NCBI GenBank assembly: GCA_003135055.1
Contig: PLDF01000191.1
Span: forward strand, 1 to 42,189
From: Bryobacterales bacterium
Lineage (GTDB): Bacteria > Acidobacteriota > Terriglobia > Bryobacterales > Bryobacteraceae
Direction: 5' to 3'
DNA: 42,189 nucleotides
Shown here: piece by piece, positions 15,983 through 25,015 of the stretch
Layout: the number at the start of each line of letters is the position of its first letter
How positions within the stretch are numbered: position 1 is the first letter of the stretch
Notes under the pieces: model-generated
The model's input: the letters and a program-made list of their open reading frames with translations, nothing else
Database searches by the model: none
What the model was told of the DNA's origin: nothing
Program-made: the position numbers and the translations under genes

Positions 15983-16929
15983 ATTCCACCAACGTGACGG
16001 GAGCATTTTCCAGCCCAGCGCCGCCGGACAGTTTCGATCCGAACAAAGCCAGCGCCGTCGATCTCGTCAACCAAGGTCTGCTTTGGCGCCGGCCGGCCGC
16101 GACCGACAATCCCGCGCTTGTCACCGCATGGAAAACCGTCTTCTCCCGCACGTGGCTCGCGAAAGACCGGATCGTTCCCCAACTTGAGCCGCAGATCGGG
16201 AAGACGCACGCGCTAAGGAAGGCGCTGACAAGGGTGACCGACCAGAATTTTGTCAACGGGGCCTGGTCCGGCGCCGGCATCCGCGGCGGAAAGTGGACCG
16301 GAGTCATCGGATTCTGGAAGATCCCCACCGTGAGCAAGCCATCCGAGCCGCAGGGTCAGATTGGCGGCTGGGACTCCTCCTCCTGGATCGGCCTCGATGG
16401 CTTTGACATCGGCATCGTGTCGAACGACGTGCTGCAAGCGGGCATTCAGCAGGTGGTCAGCGCCGGCGGGCAAGCTTCGTACGTCGCCTGGTTTGAGTGG
16501 TTCGCGCCGCAGCAGGCGGGGTCGCCTCCGTACATCTTTCAGACCAATATTTCCAATTTCCCGGTCAAGCCTGGGCAGCAGGTCTACTGTTCCGTGCAGT
16601 ATGTCAATAACAATACCGCCGGCTACATCTATTTCGCTAATGAGACAACCGGCCAACACTTCTCGATCACACTCGCCCCTCCGCCGGGAGCTACATTCGC
16701 CGGCAACTCAATCGAGTGGATCATGGAAGCTCCGGACGGCGGCGAACCAGTGACCGCCCTCCCGAAATTCACCCCGGTCCAGTTCACGTCGGCCATTGGT
16801 TGCAGCGCGAGCGGCGCCGTCGGTAATCCCAGCACGGGGGACACATCGAACATCGAGACGACCAGCGCCAAGGTGCTGACTAAGGTCGCGGTTGGAAGCG
16901 ACACTGTCACTATCGATTTCATCGGGTGA
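15979..16929 (+). CDS. G1 family (eqolisin) glutamic endopeptidase
   Basis: 316-aa protein resembling scytalidoglutamic-type peptidases. Landmarks in order: GFWKIPTV, SSSWIGLDG, DVLQAGIQQ with the likely catalytic Gln, ASYVAWFEWFAP, FPVKPGQQVYCSVQYV and IEWIMEAPDGG with the likely catalytic Glu (either Glu of the EWIxE pair). These match the W-V-G-I-D-G, LQTG, AWYEWYP and EWIVE pattern of the family. The enzyme would be an acid-active endopeptidase. This frame has only TTG/GTG start options; the well-placed ATG at 15905 is in another frame (see previous entry). No classical signal peptide is visible. Confidence 0.78.
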   Translation: MNSTNVTGAFSSPAPPDSFDPNKASAVDLVNQGLLWRRPAATDNPALVTAWKTVFSRTWLAKDRIVPQLEPQIGKTHALRKALTRVTDQNFVNGAWSGAGIRGGKWTGVIGFWKIPTVSKPSEPQGQIGGWDSSSWIGLDGFDIGIVSNDVLQAGIQQVVSAGGQASYVAWFEWFAPQQAGSPPYIFQTNISNFPVKPGQQVYCSVQYVNNNTAGYIYFANETTGQHFSITLAPPPGATFAGNSIEWIMEAPDGGEPVTALPKFTPVQFTSAIGCSASGAVGNPSTGDTSNIETTSAKVLTKVAVGSDTVTIDFIG

Positions 16930-17107
16930 TGGGAGTCACAGGACCGCGAGCGCAAGCGAGCCGGACGTACCTGCGCCAACGGCCGACGTCCGCTCGCTGT
17001 AGCTCACTGTTCCGTAGGCGGGGAGCGACCTGGAACCGGAGGTGGAACGCGGCCCTTGCGAGTGTTACAGGGTTTCGGAAAAGGCTGGCTAATACGACCG
17101 CTCCCTG

Positions 17108-17151
17108 ACGGTCGCGGCTCCGTAACTATAGACACAGAGAGCCGCGACCGT
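17108..17151. repeat. REP-like inverted repeat
   Basis: Arms 17108-17120 and 17139-17151 are perfect 13-bp reverse complements (acggtcgcggctc / gagccgcgaccgt) around an 18-nt loop. Confidence 0.65.
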
Positions 17152-17338
17152 GTCACCCTACTTACTCCCCTGCCAGCATCCGCATCGCCCAATGCCGAAT
17201 CGGTTCCTTCCCTGTCACTGCCGAATGTCTTGAATGCCGCGCAGCACGAAGCTCGCATACGCAAGAAGCAGGACCGCCGCGGTTCCGTCGACCCACTGCC
17301 CAATATCCTGGATTTCGGTTGCGGTGGCGTGTGGCACT

Positions 17339-17366
17339 GTATATCACACAGTATATGAGTGTCAAG
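17339..17366 (-). promoter_or_regulatory. Strong sigma-70-like promoter on the minus strand
   Basis: On the minus strand TTGACA is followed, after a 16-bp spacer, by TATACA. The spacer and -10 overlap an imperfect dyad (actgt...acagt). No recognised gene lies immediately downstream, so the promoter is orphan or drives a small RNA. Confidence 0.35.
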
Positions 17367-17406
17367 ACTTTTAGCCCGAGAATCGCAAGAGAAAAAGACG
17401 CGGCGC

Positions 17407-19113
17407 CTACAGCACCGGCGAATCGTTCCCCAGCATCGCCCGCCGCACAATCCTGATCGGCGGAAAGCCCTGCTTCAGAAACGAATTGTGGAATTCCTCC
17501 AGCGAGAATTGCTTGCCTTTCATCTGCTTGTAATCCTCGCGCAGCTTCAGAATTTCCAGCTTGCCCAGCGTGTAATACAGATACGTCGGGTCGCCCGTGC
17601 CGCGCTTCGATTCCCGCTCGCCATTGGCGTGCGTCTGGTAGCCTTCCTTCACGAAGAAGTCGATAGCCTGCTCATAGGTCATCTTGCCGGTGTGCATCTG
17701 AATGCCGACGATATAGCGCGCGTTGCGCAGCAGCGCGTCCTGCAACTGGCCCAGGCGCAGCTTCAGGTCGCCGTTGCCGTAGCCCTCGTCGAGCATCATC
17801 TGCTCGTTGTAGTGCGCCCAGCCTTCCGCGTTGCTGCTGCATCCGATGAGCTTGCGGACCTTGCTGGCCGCGTCCTTGAGCCACAGGAATTGCACGTAGT
17901 GGCCGCCGTAGACCTCATGAATGGCGGTGCTGATAATGGTGCCGCGGTTGAAGCCCGCCATGTGCTCTTCCACCTGTTGCTTGGGCCAGTTCGCCTCGGG
18001 CAGCGTCACGTTGAAGAACGCTTCCTTGGCCACCTTCTCGAACGGGCCGGGCGTATCCATGGAAGCGAAAGTGGTGGCGCGCATAAACGGCGGAGTCTCT
18101 TCCACAATCGGCGGCACCAGCGAGGGAATCGTCATGATGCGATGCTGCGTGATGTAATCGCGCAGCCCGCCCAGCGTGCCGCGGAAAGTATCGAGCAGCT
18201 TATCGGGGGCCGGGTGATCGCGCTCCAGCTCTTCCAAAATCTGCTGCGGCGTACGCTTGGGGTCGATCTTCGCCGCCACGCGCTTGAATTCGGCCTGGTT
18301 CAGGCGCAGATTCGCGTAGCCGATCTCAAGCAGTTTGTCGAGCGGCGTATCCACCATCTCGTCGTAGAGCAGCTTCTTGCCGTAGTTATCCGCGCCGATG
18401 CGGAAATCGCCCTTTGAGCGCGGCAGAACATCTGTTTTGAGATAACTCTGGTACGCGTTGACCGCCGCGATGGCGCCATCGTTGGCGGTCTTGAATTGCG
18501 CCAGAAGCTGCCGGTCGGTGACCGCTTTGAACGCCGCGGGCACGTCGTTTTGGAAGAAGCTGACAATGCCCGGAAGCTGCTCGATGGCGATATCGGTATA
18601 GATCTTCGGTGGATTGTTGAGATTCTCGCGCGCGGATTGGAACAGGCGCGGAATCTGGCGCTCGCGCGCGATGGCCGCTTTCAGACGCTCCGCGGGCGGC
18701 GCGAAGCTGCGGCTCATGATCACGAAGACCGCACTGCTGGCGTATGACGAGTAGCTATCGGGATTCTTTTCCCAGCCGCGAATCTGTTCCAGCGACAGAA
18801 GCTGGCCGCGAATCTGCGCCAGCACCAGTTCGCGGTCGGCCGTAGCGGTGGGGGAAAGGCCGCGCGGATCGAAGCTTTGAGCCGCGGTTTCATACTTGCG
18901 CAAGCCGGCGATTTCCGCCTGGATTTCAGCCCGCGAGAAGGTGGGCATCAGCGCATCGTATTGATGGAAGCCGGAGGCGGTGCCCTGTGCGGGATCGTAC
19001 TGGAACAGCACATCGTTGAAGTAGCCGTCCGCCAGTTTGGCGAAATCGGCGTCGCGAGTTTGAGCGAAAGACATAGTGGCCAGTGAGAAGATAAGGATGC
19101 GGCTAGCTTTCAT
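17407..19113 (-). CDS. DUF885 family putative zinc metallopeptidase
   Basis: 568-aa exported protein: a signal peptide (MKASRILIFSLATMSFAQ), then a long helical region. The zinc site is an HE-x4-H motif, HEVYGGH at residues 399-405, with EGWAHYNEQMM (Glu430, His434) downstream supplying the third ligand region. This is the typical DUF885 layout and length, related to M3/M32-like carboxypeptidases. It probably digests peptides in the periplasm; specificity is not known. It is divergent from the transporter gene at 19154 with a 40-bp gap. Confidence 0.88.
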   Translation of the reverse strand: MKASRILIFSLATMSFAQTRDADFAKLADGYFNDVLFQYDPAQGTASGFHQYDALMPTFSRAEIQAEIAGLRKYETAAQSFDPRGLSPTATADRELVLAQIRGQLLSLEQIRGWEKNPDSYSSYASSAVFVIMSRSFAPPAERLKAAIARERQIPRLFQSARENLNNPPKIYTDIAIEQLPGIVSFFQNDVPAAFKAVTDRQLLAQFKTANDGAIAAVNAYQSYLKTDVLPRSKGDFRIGADNYGKKLLYDEMVDTPLDKLLEIGYANLRLNQAEFKRVAAKIDPKRTPQQILEELERDHPAPDKLLDTFRGTLGGLRDYITQHRIMTIPSLVPPIVEETPPFMRATTFASMDTPGPFEKVAKEAFFNVTLPEANWPKQQVEEHMAGFNRGTIISTAIHEVYGGHYVQFLWLKDAASKVRKLIGCSSNAEGWAHYNEQMMLDEGYGNGDLKLRLGQLQDALLRNARYIVGIQMHTGKMTYEQAIDFFVKEGYQTHANGERESKRGTGDPTYLYYTLGKLEILKLREDYKQMKGKQFSLEEFHNSFLKQGFPPIRIVRRAMLGNDSPVL

Positions 19114-19153
19114 ATTGTCTTATCCATTATAAGAGCGCCCCGACTATAAGAAC

Positions 19154-20356
19154 GTGCCGATCGCGCTACTCATCTTCGCGGCGACCTATGTCGCGCTGGC
19201 CGTCGGGCGCTTGCCCTGGTTGCGCGCGGACCGCACCGGGGTGGCGATCATCGGCGCCAGCCTGATGTTGGCGGCCAACGCATTAACGGTCCAGCAGGCG
19301 TATGCGGCCATCGACTACGACACCATCGTGCTGCTGTTCGGCATGATGATCGTGGTTGCCAACCTGCGCCTCTCCGGCTTCTTCGCGCTGGTGAGCGCGT
19401 GGGTGGTGCGTCATGCGCACCGGCCACTGCTGCTGCTGGCCGGCATCGTGGCCGTCTCCGGAGTGTTGTCGGCGTTTTTCGTGAACGACACCATGTGTCT
19501 GGTTCTCACTCCGCTGGTTCTCGATATCACGGAGCGGCTGAGGCGCAACCCGATTCCCTATCTGCTGGCAGTGGCCATGGCGTCGAACGCCGGCAGCGTG
19601 GCCACCATCACCGGGAATCCGCAGAACATGATGATCGGCAGCTTCTCGCACATCGGCTATCGCACTTTCGCCGCGGCGCTGGCGCCGGTTGCGCTTATCG
19701 GGCTCGCCATCACGGTCGCCGTGATCGCCGTAGTTTACCGGGCGGAGTTTCAAAAGGAAGCGGCGATCCAAGTCGAACCCGCCAAGGTGCGAGTGAATCG
19801 CGCGCTAATGGTGAAGTCGCTGGCGGTAGCGGCTGCAATGCTTGTGGCATTCTTCGCCGGATGGCCGCCGCCGAAAACGGCGCTGATCGCGGGCGCGCTG
19901 CTGCTGATTACTCGGCGGCTCAAGCCCGAGCGCATCTACCGCGAGATCGATTGGAGCCTGCTGGCGCTGTTCGTGGGCCTCTTCGTAGTTATCGCAGGGT
20001 TAGAGCAAACGCCGTTCCCGGCCGATCTGTTCGCCGTGGCTTCGCGCTATCACCTGGAGCGCACCGTGCCCATGACCGTCTTTTCGGCCGCGCTCTCGAA
20101 CGTGGTGAGTAATGTGCCCGCGGTGCTGGTGTTCAGGAGCTTCGTCACGCGCCTGCCGGATGCGGCGCACGCCTGGCTGACGCTGGCGATGTCGTCCACG
20201 CTGGCCGGGAACCTCACTGTGCTGGGGTCCGTCGCGAACTTGATCGTGGTGCAGCGCGCGCGCGGCCGCGTCGAGATCGGCTTCTGGGAATATGCCAAGG
20301 CGGGCGTGCCCATAACCATTCTGACATTGGCGGTGGGCGTCGCATTGCTCGGCTGA
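19154..20356 (+). CDS. SLC13/ArsB/NhaD-type anion transporter
   Basis: 400-aa membrane protein of the ion transporter superfamily (CitMHS/ArsB-like), with about ten to twelve membrane segments. Two helical-hairpin signatures are visible: LSAFFVNDTMCLVLTPLVLDI with NAGSVATITGNPQNMMIG in the first half, and LSNVVSNVPAVLVF with LAGNLTVLGSVANLIV in the second half, the inverted-repeat pattern that forms the substrate site. It starts with GTG at 19154. Substrate could be arsenite, dicarboxylate, sulfate or Na+/H+; the sequence does not decide. Confidence 0.88.
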   Translation: MPIALLIFAATYVALAVGRLPWLRADRTGVAIIGASLMLAANALTVQQAYAAIDYDTIVLLFGMMIVVANLRLSGFFALVSAWVVRHAHRPLLLLAGIVAVSGVLSAFFVNDTMCLVLTPLVLDITERLRRNPIPYLLAVAMASNAGSVATITGNPQNMMIGSFSHIGYRTFAAALAPVALIGLAITVAVIAVVYRAEFQKEAAIQVEPAKVRVNRALMVKSLAVAAAMLVAFFAGWPPPKTALIAGALLLITRRLKPERIYREIDWSLLALFVGLFVVIAGLEQTPFPADLFAVASRYHLERTVPMTVFSAALSNVVSNVPAVLVFRSFVTRLPDAAHAWLTLAMSSTLAGNLTVLGSVANLIVVQRARGRVEIGFWEYAKAGVPITILTLAVGVALLG

Positions 20357-20697
20357 ATTCGGGAGTTTCTACATTCCGGTCAGGCCAGAGGTGGGACAGA
20401 CGATCGGTTTATGTCGCCTGTCTTTTGCGAGGCGTTGACAGGGGTGAAAAACCATCCCGAACATCCGGGAATCCCCCGAGCCTCGCGGAGTTCTTCATGG
20501 GATTTCGCGGGCCGAAGGCCCATCCCAACAGGGTCGAAAAACCCCGCCTTCTGTTCGCCCTCTGTTCCCGATTTATTCGCCTCGGCGGGTTCTTCGTGAA
20601 GTTTCGCGGGCGGAACGCCCATCCCAACAGACCACAGAAGGCGATGGTCTGTCCCACCTACTGCCTGACAGGCCAGGAGGCCTGTCCCACATCCGGA
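20357..20697. repeat. Composite repeat region between two genes
   Basis: 20363-20441 and 20631-20655 match the two halves of the repeat at 10791-10894. The roughly 190 bp between them contains a diverged tandem duplication: 20481-20531 and 20580-20630 share ttcgcggg, gcccatcccaacag and flanking sequence with a period of 99 bp. A cctgacaggccaggaggcct hairpin-like element follows at 20663-20688. No gene is present. Confidence 0.75.
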
Positions 20698-22014
20698 TTA
20701 GTCGCCGAGCGCCGCCAGCATGCGCGGGTCGGCGCGCATTTTCACTGCGGCTCGCCGGCGGTCGTCGTCGTCCTCATACCACTTGGCTTCCAGTCTCGCA
20801 CCTGCGCGGACCAGCAGCGCGACCACCTCGTAGTAGCGTTCTTGTCCGGCGTTCTTAGAGGAGTTTCCCCAAGCGTATAACGCCCAATCGAGGGGTGTCC
20901 CTTCATAGCTTTCATCCTTCGCGTCGATCGGCGCGCCGCGCTCGATCAGCAGCTTGAGAATATCCACGTGTCCACCGTACGCGGCCCAATGCAGTCCGGT
21001 CTGTCCGTTATGCCAGAGCTTCGCGTCCAATTCCAGATCTCCTTGCACCAGGAAATCGACAACGCTGGTTCGGCCGAATTGACAGGCCCAGGCGAAGCCG
21101 TCCTGCATTTGTTGCCGCGTCGCCGGCGGCTTCAGGCTGCCGTCCTCGCTAAAAAAGCTCTTGACGACGTCGAGCCGGCCCACTCCGGCTGCTGCTTCCA
21201 GGTCTAATCGCGCGCCGCGGCTCGCAAGGAACTCGGCCGCCTGCCCCCGCCCGTTATGCAGGCAGCCATTGACCGCGCTGCCCCCATCCGGACCGTCGAT
21301 GATGGCGCCATGGGCGATTAGCAGCTCCATCAGCGCGAGTTGCACGCCGGCGTCCTCCGGATGACAACTCGTCGCCGTCAATCCGAGCGTTGTCGACCGG
21401 CCGCCATACGCGTCCGACTCCGCATTCACATCGGCGCCGGCCTTCAGCAACAGCTTGGCGATCTCGACAATGTTGTTGGGCGTCTTCTGGCGGAAATCCT
21501 CGACGCCATTCGCCGAGACGTAATGGAGCAGGGTCGAACGATGCTCACGCGCAGAACGCGCGCGCACCAGTTCCGGATTCCCGGTGAGCAGGTTGTCAAG
21601 CGTCGCTGCGTCGCCGCTGACGATGGCGTCCACGGCCGCTTCGAACTGCGAGACCGGCGAATTCGCGCGCGCCAGCGCTTCCAGGTGCTTGGCAAACGTC
21701 GGCCAGCTAAGAAAGCCGTGACCGCGCGCGACGAAGAACTGCGCATCGGCCAGCGTGCACCGTGCAGCGCGTTCATTCGTCTTCTTGAACTTGTGCCAGC
21801 GGCGTGCGGTCCGTTGCGCTTCGAAATCGATGTATCTTCGGACATCGGGCGTTATCTCCCGGCCTTGCAGCCGGACGATCGCTTCCGCCCAGCGCGCAGC
21901 CCAGTCGCGGATGGCGCCAGGGTCGCTTGACTTGCAAGCGGATTGGAAATCTTTTGCGAGTTTCTTGTATTGTTCGAGGTTGGGACGAGGCGGAAGCGGA
22001 AGTGCGTCAGACAT
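20698..22014 (-). CDS. Ankyrin repeat protein
   Basis: 438-aa cytosolic protein. The first 110 residues are charged and helical (PPRPNLEQYKKLAKDFQSACKS) and contain an ARGHGFLSWPTFAKHLEAL segment often found before ankyrin arrays in bacterial proteins. Ankyrin units follow: IVEIAKLLLKAGADVNAE, ALMELLIAHGAIIDGP, QAAEFLASRGARLD, TGLHWAAYGGHVDILKLLIERGAPIDA and VALLVRAGARLEA. These form a protein-binding solenoid; partner unknown. ATG 22014 is supported by AAAGGAGA upstream. The protein ends with a short acidic/basic tail. Confidence 0.9.
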   Translation of the reverse strand: MSDALPLPPRPNLEQYKKLAKDFQSACKSSDPGAIRDWAARWAEAIVRLQGREITPDVRRYIDFEAQRTARRWHKFKKTNERAARCTLADAQFFVARGHGFLSWPTFAKHLEALARANSPVSQFEAAVDAIVSGDAATLDNLLTGNPELVRARSAREHRSTLLHYVSANGVEDFRQKTPNNIVEIAKLLLKAGADVNAESDAYGGRSTTLGLTATSCHPEDAGVQLALMELLIAHGAIIDGPDGGSAVNGCLHNGRGQAAEFLASRGARLDLEAAAGVGRLDVVKSFFSEDGSLKPPATRQQMQDGFAWACQFGRTSVVDFLVQGDLELDAKLWHNGQTGLHWAAYGGHVDILKLLIERGAPIDAKDESYEGTPLDWALYAWGNSSKNAGQERYYEVVALLVRAGARLEAKWYEDDDDRRRAAVKMRADPRMLAALGD

Positions 22015-22395
22015 ACGAGTCTCCTTTCACGGTACGCCTGGAGTCCGCCGGTTAAGTCAGGCTGAAAGAAGTTTCGTAACGTCAGATGAACTGCTGAAGG
22101 TGGGCACGGCCCTTTCCGCGGACTGGTTGCGCCCTTCGCGCTGTAGCCACCATATCGCGTATCCGGGCGGAAGTCTAGTGGCGGCGAGTTCGCCGCGAAT
22201 TCGGACTCCGGATTCGAGCGGTAAATGGCTAGCGCCGCGTCCCAACTCCCGGGCTTGGTGGTTCGCGCCGGCAAAAACGTGTCCCCATGAGTGGGGACAC
22301 GGCACGTTGAGAACGTGCGCCACGCCTAGAAGCCGGCTGAAAGCCGGCTGCAGCCAGGATTGGCCGCCCCACAATTCCTGAGTTACACTAGCGGT
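22015..22395. other. Intergenic region with dispersed repeat
   Basis: Separates the divergent ankyrin and helical-barrel genes. 22329-22372 is the second close copy of the AGCCGGCT-type repeat. A perfect tccccac/gtgggga pair lies around 22281-22299 (ccccatgagtgggg). Nothing else is recognised. Confidence 0.5.
22329..22372. repeat. Dispersed repeat, copy B (AGCCGGCT-type)
   Basis: Differs from 4629-4673 by a single-base gap and one substitution. It lies directly before the start of the gene at 22396. Confidence 0.75.
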
Positions 22396-23418
22396 TTGTC
22401 ATCGCAACTTCGCCGCGCCGGGCAGTGGCTGGCGCATTCCGGAATACAGCTTCCCGACGGCGGCGTGGCGCGGTATTATCGCGCCGACGTGCAAGGCTAC
22501 GCGGGTGTATCAACCGAGATCACCGGTTACGCGCTCAGTGCGTTCGTGTTTCTGCACAGCGCGACCGGCGACGAGGAGTATCTCAACCGTGCGCGCGCCG
22601 CGGCCCGGTTCCTCACCGGCGTCGCATGGGACCCGCGGAATGGCGTCATGCCCTTCGAGCTGGAACCGGCGGCGTTCACCTACTTCTTCGACTGCGGAAT
22701 CATCGTGCGAGGCCTGTTGGCGCTGTGGCGAGTGACGCGCGAACAGGAGTTGCTGACAGCCGCGTCGGCCATCGGCGAATCCATGGCGCGCGATTTCGCT
22801 CGCGACGATGGCCGGTATTGGCCGATTCTATCTCTGCCCGATAAGCGCCCTCTGGAGATGGATGCGCTGCGATGGTCGCGCAGTGCCGGCTGTTATCAGT
22901 TGAAGGCCGCGATGGCGTGGCGCGAGTTGGCTGAAGCCACGGGCGACAGGCAATTCGAAGAGCGATATCAAGCGGCGCTGGAAAACGCACTGGCGACGCA
23001 CGAAGGCTTCCTGCCGGGCCACACGGAGCGTCCCAAAGTGATGGACCGGCTACATGCCTACCTCTACTTTCTGGAAGGTTTGCTGCCGGGCGCCGGCGAT
23101 CCGCGATGCGCCGCGGCCCTCGCGCAAGGTATCCGCCGGGTGAGCGAGTACGTGGAACAGATCGCGCCGGACTTCGTGCGGTGCGACGTTCTGGCGCAAT
23201 TGCTGCGTATCCGACTATGCGCGGGCGAAGCCGGCGCGGATGCTGCCGAGGCCGACCGGGTGCGTGCGTTTCAGGAGCCCGGCGGCGGGTATTACTTCGG
23301 ACGCAAGGCCGGCGAGTGGGCGCCGCATATCAGCCCCGTCTCGACCGTATTCGCGATGCAGGCGCTGGAGTGGTGGGAGAGGCGCGACGCAGCAAATTGG
23401 CGCGGCATCATCATCTAG
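22396..23418 (+). CDS. Alpha/alpha-barrel protein of unknown function
   Basis: 340-aa soluble protein made of helices with repeated aromatic/Gly turns: QLPDGGVARYYRADVQGY, STEITGYALSAFVFLHSATGD, YLNRARAAARFLTG, DCGIIVRGLLALWRVTREQE, and a PGGGYYFGRK turn near the C-terminus. Such a pattern fits an (alpha/alpha)6 toroid (terpenoid-cyclase, GH or N-acylglucosamine-epimerase-like fold). The open frame begins at a TTG inside the repeat (22360), so I take TTG 22396 as the start. It is followed on the same strand by a GT2 glycosyltransferase, suggesting a polysaccharide role (inference). Confidence 0.6.
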   Translation: MSSQLRRAGQWLAHSGIQLPDGGVARYYRADVQGYAGVSTEITGYALSAFVFLHSATGDEEYLNRARAAARFLTGVAWDPRNGVMPFELEPAAFTYFFDCGIIVRGLLALWRVTREQELLTAASAIGESMARDFARDDGRYWPILSLPDKRPLEMDALRWSRSAGCYQLKAAMAWRELAEATGDRQFEERYQAALENALATHEGFLPGHTERPKVMDRLHAYLYFLEGLLPGAGDPRCAAALAQGIRRVSEYVEQIAPDFVRCDVLAQLLRIRLCAGEAGADAAEADRVRAFQEPGGGYYFGRKAGEWAPHISPVSTVFAMQALEWWERRDAANWRGIII

Positions 23419-23516
23419 ATCTTTGAGACCTTTCGGTCACGGCTTCGACCGTGGCAAGCTAAGACATAGTGCCGCTCATTTTTCAAAGCATTGCAGCAAA
23501 TCCCGCAAAAGTCGTG

Positions 23517-23570
23517 GAGCGGACCCCCTGGTCCGCACGGGTCCCCCTGGACCCGTTCTTCGCTAACGGC
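23517..23570. repeat. Dispersed GGTCCGC/TGGACCCG repeat, copy 2
   Basis: gagcggaccccctggtccgc followed by a ggtccccctggacccgttct block matches 14720-14770. Directly after it, 23599-23640 is a relative of the AGCCGGCT-type repeat (gccggccaggaggccggc plus ggacctggggtcc). Confidence 0.65.
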
Positions 23571-23711
23571 ATCAACCTCGTCCGGCTGCTGGCAAACAAG
23601 CCGGCCAGGAGGCCGGCTGCGGACCTGGGGTCCGCCCTACTTTTTTCGCAGCTTCTAAGCTAAGCAAGTGGCTTCGCGGTAACAGCGAATCTCGCGGTTA
23701 GGGAATTAGAC

Positions 23712-24950
23712 TTGTCTGTCACACTTCATTATTGGTTAGCCCGGCTCGCTGGATGGTTCCGTCCACGGCGTCCGTCAAGAGCGGAATCACCCGTCCGTCC
23801 AGCCGAGCCGGGGATTTCCGTGGTGATTCCTTCGCGCAGCGGCCGCGATTTGCTGGCGGCGCAAATGCCGGGCATCCTGCGGGAGATGGATCCGTTCGCG
23901 AGCGAAGTAATCGTGGTCGATAACGGCTCGGACGATGGCACGGCGGAGTGGCTGCGAACCGCGTATCCGCAAGCGCGCGTCGAGGTATCGGCCGGGCCGC
24001 TATCGTTTGCGCGCGCCGTCAACCGGGGAATCGCGCTGGCGCGCTTCAGCCACGTTTGTCTGCTGAATAACGACATGCTGGTCGAGCCGGAATTCTTTCG
24101 CGCGCTGCGGCAGAAGTTCGACGAAGTAACCAGCTTGTTTTGCGCCACGGCGCAGATCCGGTTTCCCGCGGGAGCCCGCCGCGAGGAGACTGGCAAGGCG
24201 GTGATGGCACAGGCCGGCCCCGAAGATTTTCCGGTGCGATGCGACGAACCGCTGGCCGGCGAAGATGGAACCTATGTGCTCTACGGCAGCGGCGGGTGCT
24301 CGCTCTACGATGTGGCGAAACTGCGCTCGCTGGGGTGCGTGGATGAAGCCTATGAGCCGGCCTATGTCGAAGATCTGGACCTGGGATACCGGGCATGGCA
24401 GCGCGGCTGGCCCACCGTATTCGTCGCCGGCGCGGTGGTGGAACACCGGCATCGCGCCACCACGCGGCGCTATTACACGGAGGAGCAGCTCGAAGCGGTG
24501 TTGGAAGTGAACTACCTGAAGTTCGTGGCGCGCTCGGTGGCGCGGAGGGCGGTATTCGGGCGGTTGTGGAAACAGGCTCTCGACCGGCTCCGTTTGCGGG
24601 TGGCGCCGCGTGCGGCGCGGCCGGGGGCGCGAACGGCATTGCGGAAGGCGGCGGGCATCGCGCGATCCGGCGGCCCTGCGTTGCAGCCGGCTTATGCGGA
24701 GGAAGTGTTCCTGGCGTTGACCGGCGGCAGCGTGGCGCTGTTTCCGGGCCGCGCGAAGGAAGCCCGCGCGTGCATTCTTCGAGTGAAACAGATGGCGGCG
24801 CCGCCCGCGGAGTTACTGGAGGCGTACCGCGAGGTGGTCGTGGTCTGCGAGGGCGCGGCTATGGCATTTCAGGCTGCCCGCGAGTGGACGAATCGCAAGT
24901 GGAAAGGACACGTTGAAGAGCGGGTCGAAAAGCGCGTTAAAGAGCGGTAG
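23712..24950 (+). CDS. Family 2 glycosyltransferase
   Basis: 412-aa GT-A enzyme, rhamnosyl-/mannosyltransferase-like. Motifs: GISVVIPSRSGRDLL at the start of the domain, EVIVVDNGSDDGTAEWL (residues about 65-81) binding the nucleotide sugar, CLLNNDMLVEPEF containing the metal-binding acidic residue, GSGGCSLYDV, and YVEDLDLGYRAWQRGW holding the likely catalytic acid. The C-terminal 130 residues are basic and helical, not a known domain. Starts with TTG at 23712 (no ATG or GTG gives a full domain). Probably builds surface polysaccharide; the acceptor is unknown. Confidence 0.85.
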   Translation: MSVTLHYWLARLAGWFRPRRPSRAESPVRPAEPGISVVIPSRSGRDLLAAQMPGILREMDPFASEVIVVDNGSDDGTAEWLRTAYPQARVEVSAGPLSFARAVNRGIALARFSHVCLLNNDMLVEPEFFRALRQKFDEVTSLFCATAQIRFPAGARREETGKAVMAQAGPEDFPVRCDEPLAGEDGTYVLYGSGGCSLYDVAKLRSLGCVDEAYEPAYVEDLDLGYRAWQRGWPTVFVAGAVVEHRHRATTRRYYTEEQLEAVLEVNYLKFVARSVARRAVFGRLWKQALDRLRLRVAPRAARPGARTALRKAAGIARSGGPALQPAYAEEVFLALTGGSVALFPGRAKEARACILRVKQMAAPPAELLEAYREVVVVCEGAAMAFQAAREWTNRKWKGHVEERVEKRVKER

Positions 24951-25015
24951 CTCGTTTGAGCCAATCCGCTTCGCCGCGTTCGGAGGTAACCTGAAGATGG
25001 ATCGAGGTGTAAACA

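Larger units (their letters stand above)
16930..17406. other. Intergenic region with repeats and a promoter-like site
   Basis: 16945-17030 carries gcgagcg/cgctcgc repeat units like those at 9228-9271. 17108-17151 is an inverted repeat of the LPDGRGSVT-coding type often scattered in acidobacterial genomes. On the minus strand a TTGACA/TATACA pair lies at 17339-17366, and a 38-codon frame starting GTG at about 17335 follows but has no recognisable family. No gene is called. Confidence 0.5.

Noticed and set aside
17337..17351. LexA box (CTGT...ACAG)
   Set aside because: The spacing is 7 instead of 8 bases between CTGT and ACAG, and the adjacent sequence holds no SOS-type gene.
20481..20630. CRISPR-like repeat pair
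   Set aside because: Only two diverged units of about 50 bp with a 99-bp period; no regular spacers and no cas genes in the window.
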